From positions 1-64,000 of the forward strand of contig CALAWP010000005.1 in assembly GCA_937895345.1 (NCBI GenBank): 64,000 nt of DNA. The letters run 5' to 3'. The translations under genes and the position numbers were made by a program. This document shows positions 1 to 8,096 of this stretch, one piece after another. Source of the stretch: an uncultured Paenibacillus sp. Lineage in GTDB: Bacteria; Bacillota; Bacilli; Paenibacillales; Paenibacillaceae. Numbering within the stretch: position 1 is the stretch's first letter; each line of letters begins with the position of its first letter. The notes beneath the pieces were generated by a model. It saw nothing but the letters and a program-made list of their open reading frames with translations. It was not told the origin of the DNA and ran no database searches.

Positions 1-31
1 TGCCCGGTCCGGCGAAGACCGTTGTTTCGAT

Positions 32-337
32 TTAATTCGCGTATTTGTCCCAGCGGCGATCGCCCGGCAGCGGACACGCCTTTGCCTTCAGCTTGGCGCT
101 GATGCGGACGTAACAGCCGCATACCAGGCAAGTTTCTCCATCCTGAAGCTTCGGGCAACCGGCGCAAGCGGCAATCCGGCTGCGGTATACGCTGTCCGGC
201 ACGCACACGTCCGGCGAGTGGAACATCGCCGCTTCCAGCATCCGGTCGATGTCGGCGCTTGCGGGGCGGAGTCCGCCGCGGCAGCCTTTGCAGCCGCGGC
301 GTTCCTCATCCACAATCGCCTCTAAGCGCGCGCTCAT
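32..337 (-). CDS. Cysteine-rich DUF6171-like small protein
   Basis: A 101-residue soluble protein with eight cysteines, including the pairs CKGC near residue 16, CAGC near 58 and CLVCGC near 70. The spacing suggests a metal (zinc or iron-sulfur) site. It resembles the DUF6171 family of Bacilli, whose function is not known to me. It starts 18 bases after the stop of the arabinofuranosidase gene on the same strand, so it is probably transcribed with it, but nothing links the two functions. Confidence 0.7.
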   Translation of the reverse strand: MSARLEAIVDEERRGCKGCRGGLRPASADIDRMLEAAMFHSPDVCVPDSVYRSRIAACAGCPKLQDGETCLVCGCYVRISAKLKAKACPLPGDRRWDKYAN

Positions 338-355
338 CTCTGCGCCTCTTCCCGA

Positions 356-1846
356 TTAAGAGACGAGCTCGAGCACCGTCACGGACATCGGCGACAGCTT
401 GACGCGCAATTCTCCGCCTTCTACCGTAAATCCGGCGAACGGCTGAGGCTTCACGTTGTCCGGCTGCTCAAACGTGTTGTGAGCGTCCATCGCGCTTGCC
501 GTCAGCTCCGTCCCCGTTATCTTGACGTTTGCTCCGGCCAATCCGCGAAGCTCGATTACCGTTTCCGCTGCCGCATCCGGGTTGGTGTTGCAAAGGCTGA
601 TATGAATTCGGCCTTCCGCGTCTCTGGAAGCCGACGCCGACACTTGCGGAATGCTTTCGCCGTCATGGGAGTACTCGACGCTCGTCAGCTTCAGATCCAG
701 CAGCTCGGCGTCATGATGCACCTTGTACATATCGAAGACATGATACGTAGGGGTCAGAATCATGCGCTCGCCTTCGGTCAATATGACGGATTGCAGCACG
801 TTGATCACTTGCGCGATATTGGTCATTTTGACGCGGTCGCTGTGATTGTGGAAAATATGGAAGTTGAGGCCCGCCACCAGCGCGTCGCGAATCGTATTTT
901 GCTGATACAGGAAACCTGGATTCGTGCCCGGCTCCACGTTGTACCAAGTGCCCCACTCGTCCACCACCAGACCGACGCGCTTCTGTGGATCGTACTGGTC
1001 CATAATGGCGGAATGACGGGTAATCAGTTCATCCATCCAAAGCGTCTTCTTCAGCGTAGAGAACCATTCTTTCTCGCCGAAGCCTGTGGCGGCCCCTTTG
1101 TCATGCCAGTTGCCCGTCGGAATGGTGTAATAATGCAACGACAGCGAATCCATGAACCGGTGCGCTTCGCGCATCAGCACTTCCGTCCAGCGGTAATCGT
1201 CGACATTAGGTCCGCAAGCGATCTTATGGATGCGGTTGTCGCCGTAATTGCGCACGTACGTCTGATAACGTCTGTACAGGTCGGCGTAATATTCCGGCCT
1301 CATATTGCCGCCGCAGCCCCAATTCTCGTTGCCGACGCCGAAATAAGTCAGCTTCCACGGCTTCTCGCGTCCGTTCTGCTTACGCAGCTCGGCCATCGGA
1401 GATACGCCGTCGAAGGTCATATATTCGACCCATTCGGACATCTCCTGAACGGTGCCGCTGCCGACGTTGCCGCAAATAATCGGCTCGCACTCCAGCATTT
1501 CGCAAAGCATCATAAATTCGTGCGTGCCGAAATGATTGTTCTCCACCACGCCGCCCCAGTGCGTGTTAATCATCCGTTTGCGCTGCTCCTTCGGTCCGAT
1601 GCCGTCTTTCCAATGGTATTCGTCCGCAAAGCAGCCGCCCGGCCAGCGAAGGCCAGGAATCCGGATTTGTTTCAGTGCCTGCACGACATCGTTGCGGATG
1701 CCGTTTGTATTCGGGATCGGAGAATCTTCTCCGACCCAGATGCCCTCGTAAATGCAGCGCCCAAGGTGCTCGGAAAAGTGAGAATAAATGTTTTTGTTAA
1801 TTGTACCAATCTTCACGTCAGCGTTCAAAATCGCTTTGTTGCTCAA
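356..1846 (-). CDS. abfA: Alpha-L-arabinofuranosidase, GH51
   Basis: Cytoplasmic retaining exo-enzyme that removes alpha-L-arabinofuranosyl residues from arabinan or arabinoxylan oligosaccharides. The 496-residue length is usual for bacterial GH51. The acid/base glutamate is Glu174 in GVGNENWGCGG and the nucleophile is Glu297 in VVDEWGTWY; the LRWPGGCFADEYHWKDGIG stretch near residue 66 is also family-typical. There is no signal peptide, so substrates must be imported. Translation appears to start at TTG (1846) behind GAAGGCGG. The small cysteine-rich gene follows on the same strand. An AT-rich dyad upstream (1900-1919) may bind a regulator. Confidence 0.93.
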   Translation of the reverse strand: MSNKAILNADVKIGTINKNIYSHFSEHLGRCIYEGIWVGEDSPIPNTNGIRNDVVQALKQIRIPGLRWPGGCFADEYHWKDGIGPKEQRKRMINTHWGGVVENNHFGTHEFMMLCEMLECEPIICGNVGSGTVQEMSEWVEYMTFDGVSPMAELRKQNGREKPWKLTYFGVGNENWGCGGNMRPEYYADLYRRYQTYVRNYGDNRIHKIACGPNVDDYRWTEVLMREAHRFMDSLSLHYYTIPTGNWHDKGAATGFGEKEWFSTLKKTLWMDELITRHSAIMDQYDPQKRVGLVVDEWGTWYNVEPGTNPGFLYQQNTIRDALVAGLNFHIFHNHSDRVKMTNIAQVINVLQSVILTEGERMILTPTYHVFDMYKVHHDAELLDLKLTSVEYSHDGESIPQVSASASRDAEGRIHISLCNTNPDAAAETVIELRGLAGANVKITGTELTASAMDAHNTFEQPDNVKPQPFAGFTVEGGELRVKLSPMSVTVLELVS

Positions 1847-1899
1847 TTTTCCGCCTTCTTTCTATAATGAAATAGTATATTTGACGATTTCTCGCCAAG

Positions 1900-1919
1900 A
1901 ATTAATAAAAACATTAATT
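1900..1919. promoter_or_regulatory. AT-rich dyad upstream of abfA
   Basis: AATTAAT, six bases, ATTAATT: a perfect 7-6-7 inverted repeat 54 bases upstream of the abfA start, in a strongly AT-rich 130-base stretch that contrasts with the GC-rich surroundings. It could be an operator for abfA. No cognate regulator gene is adjacent, so this is inference only. Confidence 0.3.
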
Positions 1920-2098
1920 AAAATTATGTATTTATTAATCCTATACCCATCATAAAGCCAAGCGGTCTTTTTTGCAACCCCTTCCAAACGATTTTCGTCC
2001 TAATTTTGCGCCTGCCCGAGAAAATGATTGCAATCCGGCGCGGGCAAGCTTATCTTCAAAGGAGATTCCATTTCTGGTGAAACGAGGAGGATGCGAGG

Positions 2099-3076
2099 AT
2101 GAACGTTATGCCATTGCAACAAAGGGGCATCGGCGCCAGCCGAATCGTGCTCGGATGTATGGGGCTGGGCGGCGATTGGAGCCATGCGCCGTACGGCGCC
2201 GAGCATGTCCGGCAGGCCGAAGCGGCCGTCGAAGCCGCGCTGTCTATCGGCATTACGATGTACGATCATGCGGATATTTATACAAGGGGAAAAGCGGAGC
2301 AAGTATTCGGCCAGGTGCTGAAAGGACAACCGGGCTTGCGCGAACGGCTGGTCATTCAATCCAAATGCGGCATTCAGCTGGAGGAGCCGGGCAAGCCGCC
2401 GAGGTTCAACTTTTCCAAAGCCCATATCTTGAGCTCGGTGGACGGAACGCTGGAAAGGCTGGGCATTGATTATTTGGACATCTTGCTGCTGCATCGTCCC
2501 GATCCGCTGATGGAGCCCGACGAAATTGCCGAGGCGTTCGCCGTATTGAAGCAAAGCGGCAAGGTGCGCCACTTCGGCGTGTCCAATATGAACAGCGGAC
2601 AAATCCGATTTTTGCAGCGCGCGCTGCCCGATCCGCTCGTGGTGAACCAGCTGGAAATGAGTCTCGCGCGGCATGACTGGATCGATCAAGGCGTGTACGT
2701 CAATCAGAAAAAAGGCGTGTCGGTTCATTTTGAAGAAGGCTTGATGGAATATATGCAAATGGAAAACATTCAAATTCAAGCATGGGGACCGCTTGCGCAG
2801 GGGCGTTTCTCGGGCAAGCCGAGAGAAGACGCGACGGAAGCCGAACGATATGCCGCCGAGCTTGTTCTGAAGCTTGCCAACGAGCGGGACACGACGCCGG
2901 AGGCGATCGTGCTGGCGTGGCTGATGAGGCATCCGGCCCGCATTCAGCCCGTTATCGGCACCGTTAATCCGGAGCGCATATTGGCTTGCCGGGATGCCGA
3001 GCGTCAAAGCGGGCTGATGTCGCGGGACGAATGGTGGCTTCTCTATTCGGCCGCCAGAGGCGACAAAAGAAGCTGA
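2099..3076 (+). CDS. Aldo/keto reductase (YdhF type)
   Basis: NADPH-dependent aldo/keto reductase of 325 residues, TIM-barrel fold. The catalytic tetrad is visible as Asp and Tyr in DHADIYTRGKAEQVFG (near residue 57), Lys in QSKCGIQ (near 86) and His in LLLHRPDPL (near 130). The C-terminal cofactor region reads RIQPVIGTVNPERI. GAGGAGG at 2084-2090 sets the start at ATG 2099. The natural substrate cannot be told from sequence. The gene stands alone on the plus strand, divergent from abfA. Confidence 0.88.
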   Translation: MNVMPLQQRGIGASRIVLGCMGLGGDWSHAPYGAEHVRQAEAAVEAALSIGITMYDHADIYTRGKAEQVFGQVLKGQPGLRERLVIQSKCGIQLEEPGKPPRFNFSKAHILSSVDGTLERLGIDYLDILLLHRPDPLMEPDEIAEAFAVLKQSGKVRHFGVSNMNSGQIRFLQRALPDPLVVNQLEMSLARHDWIDQGVYVNQKKGVSVHFEEGLMEYMQMENIQIQAWGPLAQGRFSGKPREDATEAERYAAELVLKLANERDTTPEAIVLAWLMRHPARIQPVIGTVNPERILACRDAERQSGLMSRDEWWLLYSAARGDKRS

Positions 3077-3229
3077 CGCGTTGGATTAATATTTTTTTAT
3101 CCAATTCTCATAATGTTCCTTCTTCCCTCATCATTGCTGCCCGCTCGCTCTCATTCGGCCAAAACCGCGTTTGAGGCTTGTGTTATAGTAAACGACAGCA
3201 GAACATCCAAGAGAGGGAATGATGACAGC

Positions 3230-3709
3230 ATGAGAAGCAGCCTGTTGAAACGAATCGCACAAATCGGCGTATGCGGCGCGATCGCCTGGTCGGCCGTCAC
3301 ATTCGGAGGAGCTGCCGGCAAAGCCGAAGCCGCGACGGCCCAATCGCTTGCCTTGATCGAAACCGGCAAAGACTACATAGGAGTGCCTTATTTATACGGC
3401 GCACCGGCCGGCGCCACTTACGCCTTCGATTGTTCGTCCTTTACGCAATATATATTCAAAGCGTTCGACGTGGAGCTTCCGCGCACCTCGTCCGCCCAGG
3501 CCAAAGCAGGAGAAAAGGTGAGCAAGGCGTACTTGAGCGTCGGCGATCTTGTGTTTTTCAACACGAACGGCAAATCGATCAGCCACGTCGCCATTTACGC
3601 GGGCAACAACAAAATGATTCACAGCTCCAGCAGCAAAGGCGTTACGGTGTCCGACATGAATTCAAGCTATTGGAAAAGCAAATACGTAACCGCGCGGCGG
3701 GTGCTTTAA
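3230..3709 (+). CDS. Secreted NlpC/P60 peptidoglycan hydrolase
   Basis: A short (159-residue) exported cysteine peptidase of the NlpC/P60 fold, expected to cut gamma-D-Glu-diamino acid bonds in peptidoglycan stem peptides. An N-terminal signal peptide (about residues 1-36, ending near AEAA) leads straight into the domain with catalytic Cys in FDCSSFTQYIF, His in SHVAIYAG and a third polar residue in MIHSS. There is no separate SH3 or LysM wall-binding domain. ATG 3230 was chosen because GAGAGGGA lies 11 bases upstream and because the signal peptide then begins with basic residues. The stop overlaps the end of the convergent ligase gene by 4 bases. Confidence 0.88.
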   Translation: MRSSLLKRIAQIGVCGAIAWSAVTFGGAAGKAEAATAQSLALIETGKDYIGVPYLYGAPAGATYAFDCSSFTQYIFKAFDVELPRTSSAQAKAGEKVSKAYLSVGDLVFFNTNGKSISHVAIYAGNNKMIHSSSSKGVTVSDMNSSYWKSKYVTARRVL

Positions 3710-4335
3710 TCGGCTTGAACGACGGGCCGCACCTCATGGAGCCCGGGAGACGGCAGCGGGATCTTCAGCCAGCCGTCCCCCGGGCCTTCCTCATATCGGC
3801 TGTCCTTTCGTTTGCACGCTATCCCTTCCAGCCCGGCCCGCTCCGCCAGCCGGCACATCTTCCGTCCTTCGCGCTCTGCGTAGCCGAGCACCTTAAAATG
3901 GGCGTTATCGTCCAAGATGCGGCGAAGCAGCATTTTGCGGAACGCCAACGGCTTGTCCCGAAGATCGATATTATTGTATCGCAGCATATCGAATACGAAA
4001 TACGTAACGGGGAATTCCTTTTTACCGTCGAGGATTTGCGAAAATCTGGTCATTCTGTACCGCCTTTGCAGCGTATCGAATTCGGCCCTTCCCGTGGCCG
4101 GATTCACATAGGCGACCTCGCCGTCCAGCACCGCGTCGACAGGCTTTCGCAAAGGAACGCGATGCAGCTCGGGATATTGCCTCGTCACATCGTAGCCGTG
4201 CCGCGACAGCAGCCTCGTCCGTCCGCCCTCGACCGTCAGCAGCAGACGGTGCCCGTCGATTAACGGTTCGTACAAGTAGCGGCCGTCGTCGAACGGCTCG
4301 GCCCGTTCCGCAAACAACATCGGCTTCATCAGCAT
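3706..4335 (-). CDS. ATP-dependent DNA ligase-like adenylation domain, motif I Lys absent
   Basis: A 209-residue protein matching only the nucleotidyltransferase core of ATP-dependent DNA ligases. Motif III (YFVFDMLRY), motif IV (EGIACKR) and motif V (WLKI) are present. Motif I, normally KxDGxR, reads EPLIDGHR: the position of the adenylated lysine is Leu25 (codon TTA). The C-terminal OB-fold domain is missing. It may be an inactive or regulatory ligase homologue, or use another residue. Start at 4335 is favoured by the GGGGGGAGGGA run just upstream. It is divergent from the spore SASP gene, which hints at a spore DNA-protection or repair context (inference). Confidence 0.65.
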   Translation of the reverse strand: MLMKPMLFAERAEPFDDGRYLYEPLIDGHRLLLTVEGGRTRLLSRHGYDVTRQYPELHRVPLRKPVDAVLDGEVAYVNPATGRAEFDTLQRRYRMTRFSQILDGKKEFPVTYFVFDMLRYNNIDLRDKPLAFRKMLLRRILDDNAHFKVLGYAEREGRKMCRLAERAGLEGIACKRKDSRYEEGPGDGWLKIPLPSPGLHEVRPVVQAD

Positions 4336-4408
4336 AATCGTCCCTCCCCCCATTCCATCATACCATGGCATTATTCATTCATTTCGCGGTAATTTCAGGT
4401 GCGTTTAG

Positions 4409-4439
4409 CGAATAATACTTTCCTTGGCGATGCATAATA
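4409..4439 (+). promoter_or_regulatory. Sigma-G-like promoter of the SASP gene
   Basis: CGAATA at 4409-4414 and CATAATA at 4433-4439 are separated by 18 bases. The forespore sigma-G consensus is about TGAATA and CATACTA with 17-18 spacing, so 11 of 13 positions fit. It sits directly before the SASP ribosome site AAGGAGG (4447-4453), which leaves a very short leader. Confidence 0.5.
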
Positions 4440-4459
4440 GGCTCAGAAGGAGGCTGATT

Positions 4460-4678
4460 ATGATGGCAAACAACCGAAACTCTAACCAGCTGGTCGTGCC
4501 GCAAGCCCGCACCGCTCTCGAGCAAATGAAATTCGAAGTCGCCCAAGAGCTCGGCATCCAACTTCCGCAGGACGGATACTACGGCAATATGACGACTCGG
4601 GATATGGGTTCCATCGGCGGATATATTACCCGCCGCTTAGTCCAAATGGCCGAACAGCAGCTTGCCGGACGCCGTTAA
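4460..4678 (+). CDS. Alpha/beta-type small acid-soluble spore protein
   Basis: A 72-residue DNA-binding protein of the alpha/beta SASP family, which saturates forespore DNA, shifts it toward an A-like form and protects it from UV and heat. The family helices are visible as ALEQMKFEVAQELGI (with the GPR protease cleavage region around FEVA) and GSIGGYITRRLVQMAEQQL. ATG 4460 follows AAGGAGG at 4447-4453; a second ATG directly follows. A sigma-G-like promoter and a strong terminator bracket it as a single-gene unit. It is direct evidence that the host forms endospores. Confidence 0.95.
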   Translation: MMANNRNSNQLVVPQARTALEQMKFEVAQELGIQLPQDGYYGNMTTRDMGSIGGYITRRLVQMAEQQLAGRR

Positions 4679-4693
4679 TGCAGAGCTGAAACA

Positions 4694-4722
4694 AGAGAGC
4701 GCACCATGCGCTCTCTTTTTAT
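4694..4722 (+). terminator. Rho-independent terminator after SASP gene
   Basis: AGAGAGCGCA pairs perfectly with TGCGCTCTCT across a 3-base loop, followed by a T-rich tail. It ends the SASP transcript. Confidence 0.9.
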
Positions 4723-4823
4723 TTGTCCTTCCCTTTGCCTGCAAAAATCGGTAAAATGGGATAGAGTTGTTCCCAATCAGCCAAGCCTACATAGCGATTA
4801 TAGGAAAGAAAGGATAATCAGAT

Positions 4824-6017
4824 ATGATCATTCAACCGAAAACCCGCGGATTTATTTGCACGACGGCTCACCCGGAGGGCTGCGCGCTTCAGGTCAAGCG
4901 TCAAATCGATTACGTCAAAAGCCAGCCGGCCGTAAAAGGTCCGCGCAACGTTCTGGTCGTCGGCGCTTCGACCGGCTACGGGCTCGCCTCGCGCATCGTC
5001 TCCGCCTTCGGCGCCGGCGCCAACACGATCGGCGTCTATTTCGACAAAGCCGCCGAAGGCGCCCGGACGGCTACCGCCGGCTGGTACAACTCGGCGGCCT
5101 TCGAAGCCGCCGCCGCCGAAGCGGGCGTGAAATCGTACAGCATCGTGGGCGACGCGTTTTCCGACGAAATCAAAGCGAAGACGATCGAGCTGATCCGTTC
5201 GGAGCTGGGCCAAGTCGACCTCGTCGTTTACAGCGTTGCGTCTCCGCGCCGCATTCATCCGAAGACCGGCGAAGTGTTCTCCTCCGTCATCAAGCCGCTT
5301 GGAGAAACGTATACGAACAAAACGGTCAACTTCCATACGGGAGAAGTAACGACCGCTTCCATCGAGCCGGCGACGGAAGACGAGCTCCGTCAGACGATCG
5401 CCGTCATGGGCGGCGAGGACTGGCAAATGTGGATCGACGAGCTGCGCGCCGCGGGCGTGCTGGCGGACGGCGCAACGACGGTGGCGTACTCCTATATCGG
5501 ACCGGAAATTACGCATGCCGTATACCGCGAAGGTACGATCGGCGCCGCCAAAAACGATCTCGAAGCGACGGCGCACCGGCTGAACGAGCAGCTTGGCGCG
5601 GCATCGGGTGGCCGCGCATTCGTTTCCGTCAACAAAGCGCTCGTAACCCAATCCAGCTCCGCGATCCCGGTCGTGCCGCTCTATATTTCCGTCCTGTATA
5701 AGGTGATGAAGGAAAAAGGGCTGCACGAAGGCTGCATCGAGCAAATGTACCGCCTGTTCGCGACAAGATTGTACGGGGAAGGCGCGACTCCGGTAGACGA
5801 GAAAGGGCTTATCCGCGTAGACGATTGGGAGATGAAACCCGACATTCAGGCGGAAGTCGAGAAACTGTGGGCGGAGCTGACGTCGGACAACGTATACGAG
5901 TTGTCCGATCTGGAAGGTTATCGCCGCGAGTTTTTCCAATTGTTCGGATTTGAGACGGAAGGTGTCGATTATGAAGCCGAAACCGATCCGAACGTGGCGA
6001 TTCCGAACTTGAAATAA
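4824..6017 (+). CDS. fabV: FabV-type enoyl-ACP/trans-2-enoyl-CoA reductase
   Basis: Reduces trans-2-enoyl-ACP (or -CoA) with NADH in the last step of each fatty-acid elongation round. At 397 residues it has the long-SDR size of FabV rather than the FabI size. The nucleotide-binding motif GASTGYGLASR lies near residue 48, and the FabV active site Y-x8-K is Tyr234/Lys243 in AVYREGTIGAAK. The C-terminal FAD-like region of the family (LEGYRREFFQLFGF) is present. FabV is known for insensitivity to triclosan; whether a FabI or FabL is also encoded cannot be seen here. AAAGGA lies about ten bases before ATG 4824. Single gene with its own terminator. Confidence 0.95.
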   Translation: MIIQPKTRGFICTTAHPEGCALQVKRQIDYVKSQPAVKGPRNVLVVGASTGYGLASRIVSAFGAGANTIGVYFDKAAEGARTATAGWYNSAAFEAAAAEAGVKSYSIVGDAFSDEIKAKTIELIRSELGQVDLVVYSVASPRRIHPKTGEVFSSVIKPLGETYTNKTVNFHTGEVTTASIEPATEDELRQTIAVMGGEDWQMWIDELRAAGVLADGATTVAYSYIGPEITHAVYREGTIGAAKNDLEATAHRLNEQLGAASGGRAFVSVNKALVTQSSSAIPVVPLYISVLYKVMKEKGLHEGCIEQMYRLFATRLYGEGATPVDEKGLIRVDDWEMKPDIQAEVEKLWAELTSDNVYELSDLEGYRREFFQLFGFETEGVDYEAETDPNVAIPNLK

Positions 6018-6022
6018 ATTGA

Positions 6023-6056
6023 AAAGGACAGCCGCCGCCGGCTGTCCTTTGTTTTT
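6023..6056 (+). terminator. Rho-independent terminator after fabV
   Basis: AAAGGACAGCCG pairs with CGGCTGTCCTTT across a 4-base loop, followed by GTTTTTT. Confidence 0.9.
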
Positions 6057-6124
6057 TGCGCGTGCCGCCATCATTTGGTATGATGATGACAATACGGACG
6101 ATTTACGTTAACGGAGGAGCTTTT

Positions 6125-7060
6125 ATGCCCAATATCAAAATATTTGCCGGTTCGTCGAACCGCCCGCTCGCCCGCAAGCTGTGCGAGCAGTTGAACGTCC
6201 CGCTGGGGCAGTTGACGATTTCCCGCTTGCAAAGCGGCGAAATTCACGCCTCCTACGACGAGTCGCTGCGCAACTGCGACGTGTTTCTCGTTCAATCCCT
6301 GTCGCATCCCGTCAACGAGCATCTCGTCGAGCTGCTCGTCCTGGTCGATGCCGCCAAGAGGGCGTCGGCCCGCACTATCAATATCGTCATGCCTTATTAC
6401 GGCTATGCCCGCCAAGAGCGCAAATCGGCGCCTCGCGAGCCGATTTCGGCCAAGATGGTCGCCGATATATTGACGACGGTCGGCGCGAACCGGATCATCA
6501 CCGTCGATTTGCACGCCGACCCGATTCAAGGCTTTTTCGAAATTCCGGTCGATCATTTGACGGCTCTCGATACGATCATCGACTATTTGCGGAGCAAAAA
6601 CATTCCTAACCCCGTCGTCGTCTCCCCCGACGCCGGCCGGGCGACGACCGCCGAGAAGCTTGCGGGCCTGATTGACTGCCCGTTTGCGATCATGATCAAA
6701 AACAGGCCGGCGCACAACCAGTCGGAAATTACCCATATTATCGGCGAAGTCGAAGGGATGACGCCGATCATTATCGAGGATTTGATCGATACGGGCAGCA
6801 CGATCGTCAACGTCGTCGAAGCCTTGAAGAAAAAAGGCGCCTTTGACGCCTACATCTGCGCGACGCACGGCGTATTTTCGGCCAATGCGGTCGAAAAGCT
6901 GTCGCATCCGAACATTAAGGAAGTCGTCATTACGGATACGATCGCGCTTGAGAAGGAGCATTCCGACAAATTTGTCGTGCTTCCGATGTCGCCGCTGATC
7001 GGAACGGCCATTCGTATCATTACGAGCGGCGGCTCGATCGCGACGCTGTTTAAATCTTAG
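6125..7060 (+). CDS. prs: Ribose-phosphate pyrophosphokinase paralogue
   Basis: Forms phosphoribosyl pyrophosphate from ribose-5-phosphate and ATP. The 311-residue protein carries the PRPP synthetase signature DLHADPIQGFFEIPVDHLTA and the PRPP-binding loop IIEDLIDTGSTI. Several usually invariant stretches differ: SPDAGRATTAEKL replaces the common SPDHGGVTRAR form, and IKNRPAHN replaces the usual IDKRRPRPN. It is therefore probably a second, specialised Prs rather than the housekeeping enzyme that normally follows glmU. ATG 6125 follows GGAGGAG with good spacing; upstream in-frame ATGs lack a ribosome site. Its end overlaps the convergent aldo/keto reductase gene by 11 bases. Confidence 0.88.
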   Translation: MPNIKIFAGSSNRPLARKLCEQLNVPLGQLTISRLQSGEIHASYDESLRNCDVFLVQSLSHPVNEHLVELLVLVDAAKRASARTINIVMPYYGYARQERKSAPREPISAKMVADILTTVGANRIITVDLHADPIQGFFEIPVDHLTALDTIIDYLRSKNIPNPVVVSPDAGRATTAEKLAGLIDCPFAIMIKNRPAHNQSEITHIIGEVEGMTPIIIEDLIDTGSTIVNVVEALKKKGAFDAYICATHGVFSANAVEKLSHPNIKEVVITDTIALEKEHSDKFVVLPMSPLIGTAIRIITSGGSIATLFKS

Positions 7061-7994
7061 CCGCCGTATCGGACAAGTCGAGCCAAGCCAGCTCTTCCTT
7101 CGTCAGCTTGATTCGTGCCCCTTCGTCGCAGGAATGAAGCTCCTCCGCCGTCTGGGCGCCGATAAGCGCGCACGTCGGAAACGGCTGATTCAGCACATAG
7201 GCCAAAGCAATTTGAATCGCGCTTGCCCCTTTTTGCTCGCCCAGCCGCTTCGCCCGGTCCAGCCGCTCCCAGTTGGCGTCGTTGTAAAACACGCGCACCA
7301 GATCCGCGTTGTCTCTAACCTCGGGCGAGAAGCGGCCGGTGAAGAAACCTCTCGCTTGCGACGACCACGACAGCAGCGGGAACCCTTCCCGTTCGTGCCA
7401 AGCGCATGTTTCCTCGTCGGCGGACACGCAGCCTTTCCAGAACGGCTCGTTGGGCTTGGCCAGACTCAGGTTCGGACTGCTGAACGTGAAGCCGGTCAGC
7501 CCGTTAGCCGCCGCATATTCGTTCGCTTCCTGAATGCGCTGCCACGTCCAGTTGGAGACGCCGATCGCTCCGATGCTGCCTGCCCGGATGTGCTCGTTAA
7601 GCGCCTCGACGATGACGCCGGCCGGCGTTGCCGGATCATCCCGATGAAGCGCGTACATGTCGATATAATCGGTGCCCAGCCTTTGCAAGCTTTGCGACAG
7701 ATCGGAGGCGATCGCCTCCGGATGGACCCGCGGACCGTTCTGATCGTGATGGGCGCCCTTCGTCAAAATAACGAGCCGGTCCCGATTGCCGCGTTCCTTC
7801 ATGTATCGTCCGATCACTTCCTCGCTCTGTCCGCCGCAATAAATATGGGCCGTATCGAGCGCGTTGCCGCCGATCGAAAGAAACGCGTCCAAGTTGGCCG
7901 CCGCCTTCTCGTAACGGTCATGAAAAAAATAATCCGTCCCTTTCACCAGCCGGGATACCGGCTTGTCGCAGCCCTTGACCTGAATATATTCCAT
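7050..7994 (-). CDS. Aldo/keto reductase family protein
   Basis: A 314-residue aldo/keto reductase. Asp and Tyr of the tetrad lie in ALDTAHIYCGGQSEEVIG, Lys in ILTKGAHH and His in YALHRDDP. Compared with typical members it has a longer central insert (CVSADEETCAWHER). ATG 7994 was chosen because AGAGGGG lies upstream; an alternative start at 8072 would add 26 residues. It lies 102 bases after the Gfo/Idh oxidoreductase on the same strand. The pairing of an AKR with a Gfo/Idh enzyme is common in sugar or inositol utilisation; the substrate is unknown. Confidence 0.85.
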   Translation of the reverse strand: MEYIQVKGCDKPVSRLVKGTDYFFHDRYEKAAANLDAFLSIGGNALDTAHIYCGGQSEEVIGRYMKERGNRDRLVILTKGAHHDQNGPRVHPEAIASDLSQSLQRLGTDYIDMYALHRDDPATPAGVIVEALNEHIRAGSIGAIGVSNWTWQRIQEANEYAAANGLTGFTFSSPNLSLAKPNEPFWKGCVSADEETCAWHEREGFPLLSWSSQARGFFTGRFSPEVRDNADLVRVFYNDANWERLDRAKRLGEQKGASAIQIALAYVLNQPFPTCALIGAQTAEELHSCDEGARIKLTKEELAWLDLSDTAAKI

Positions 7995-8096
7995 TGCTCC
8001 ATAACCCCTCTCTGTTCCCATGATCCGCCAGTGTCTTCCCTGTTCTCGAATAACCGGCCGATATTTCTTCAAATTGCGTTGGCGTCCGCAGCGGTG

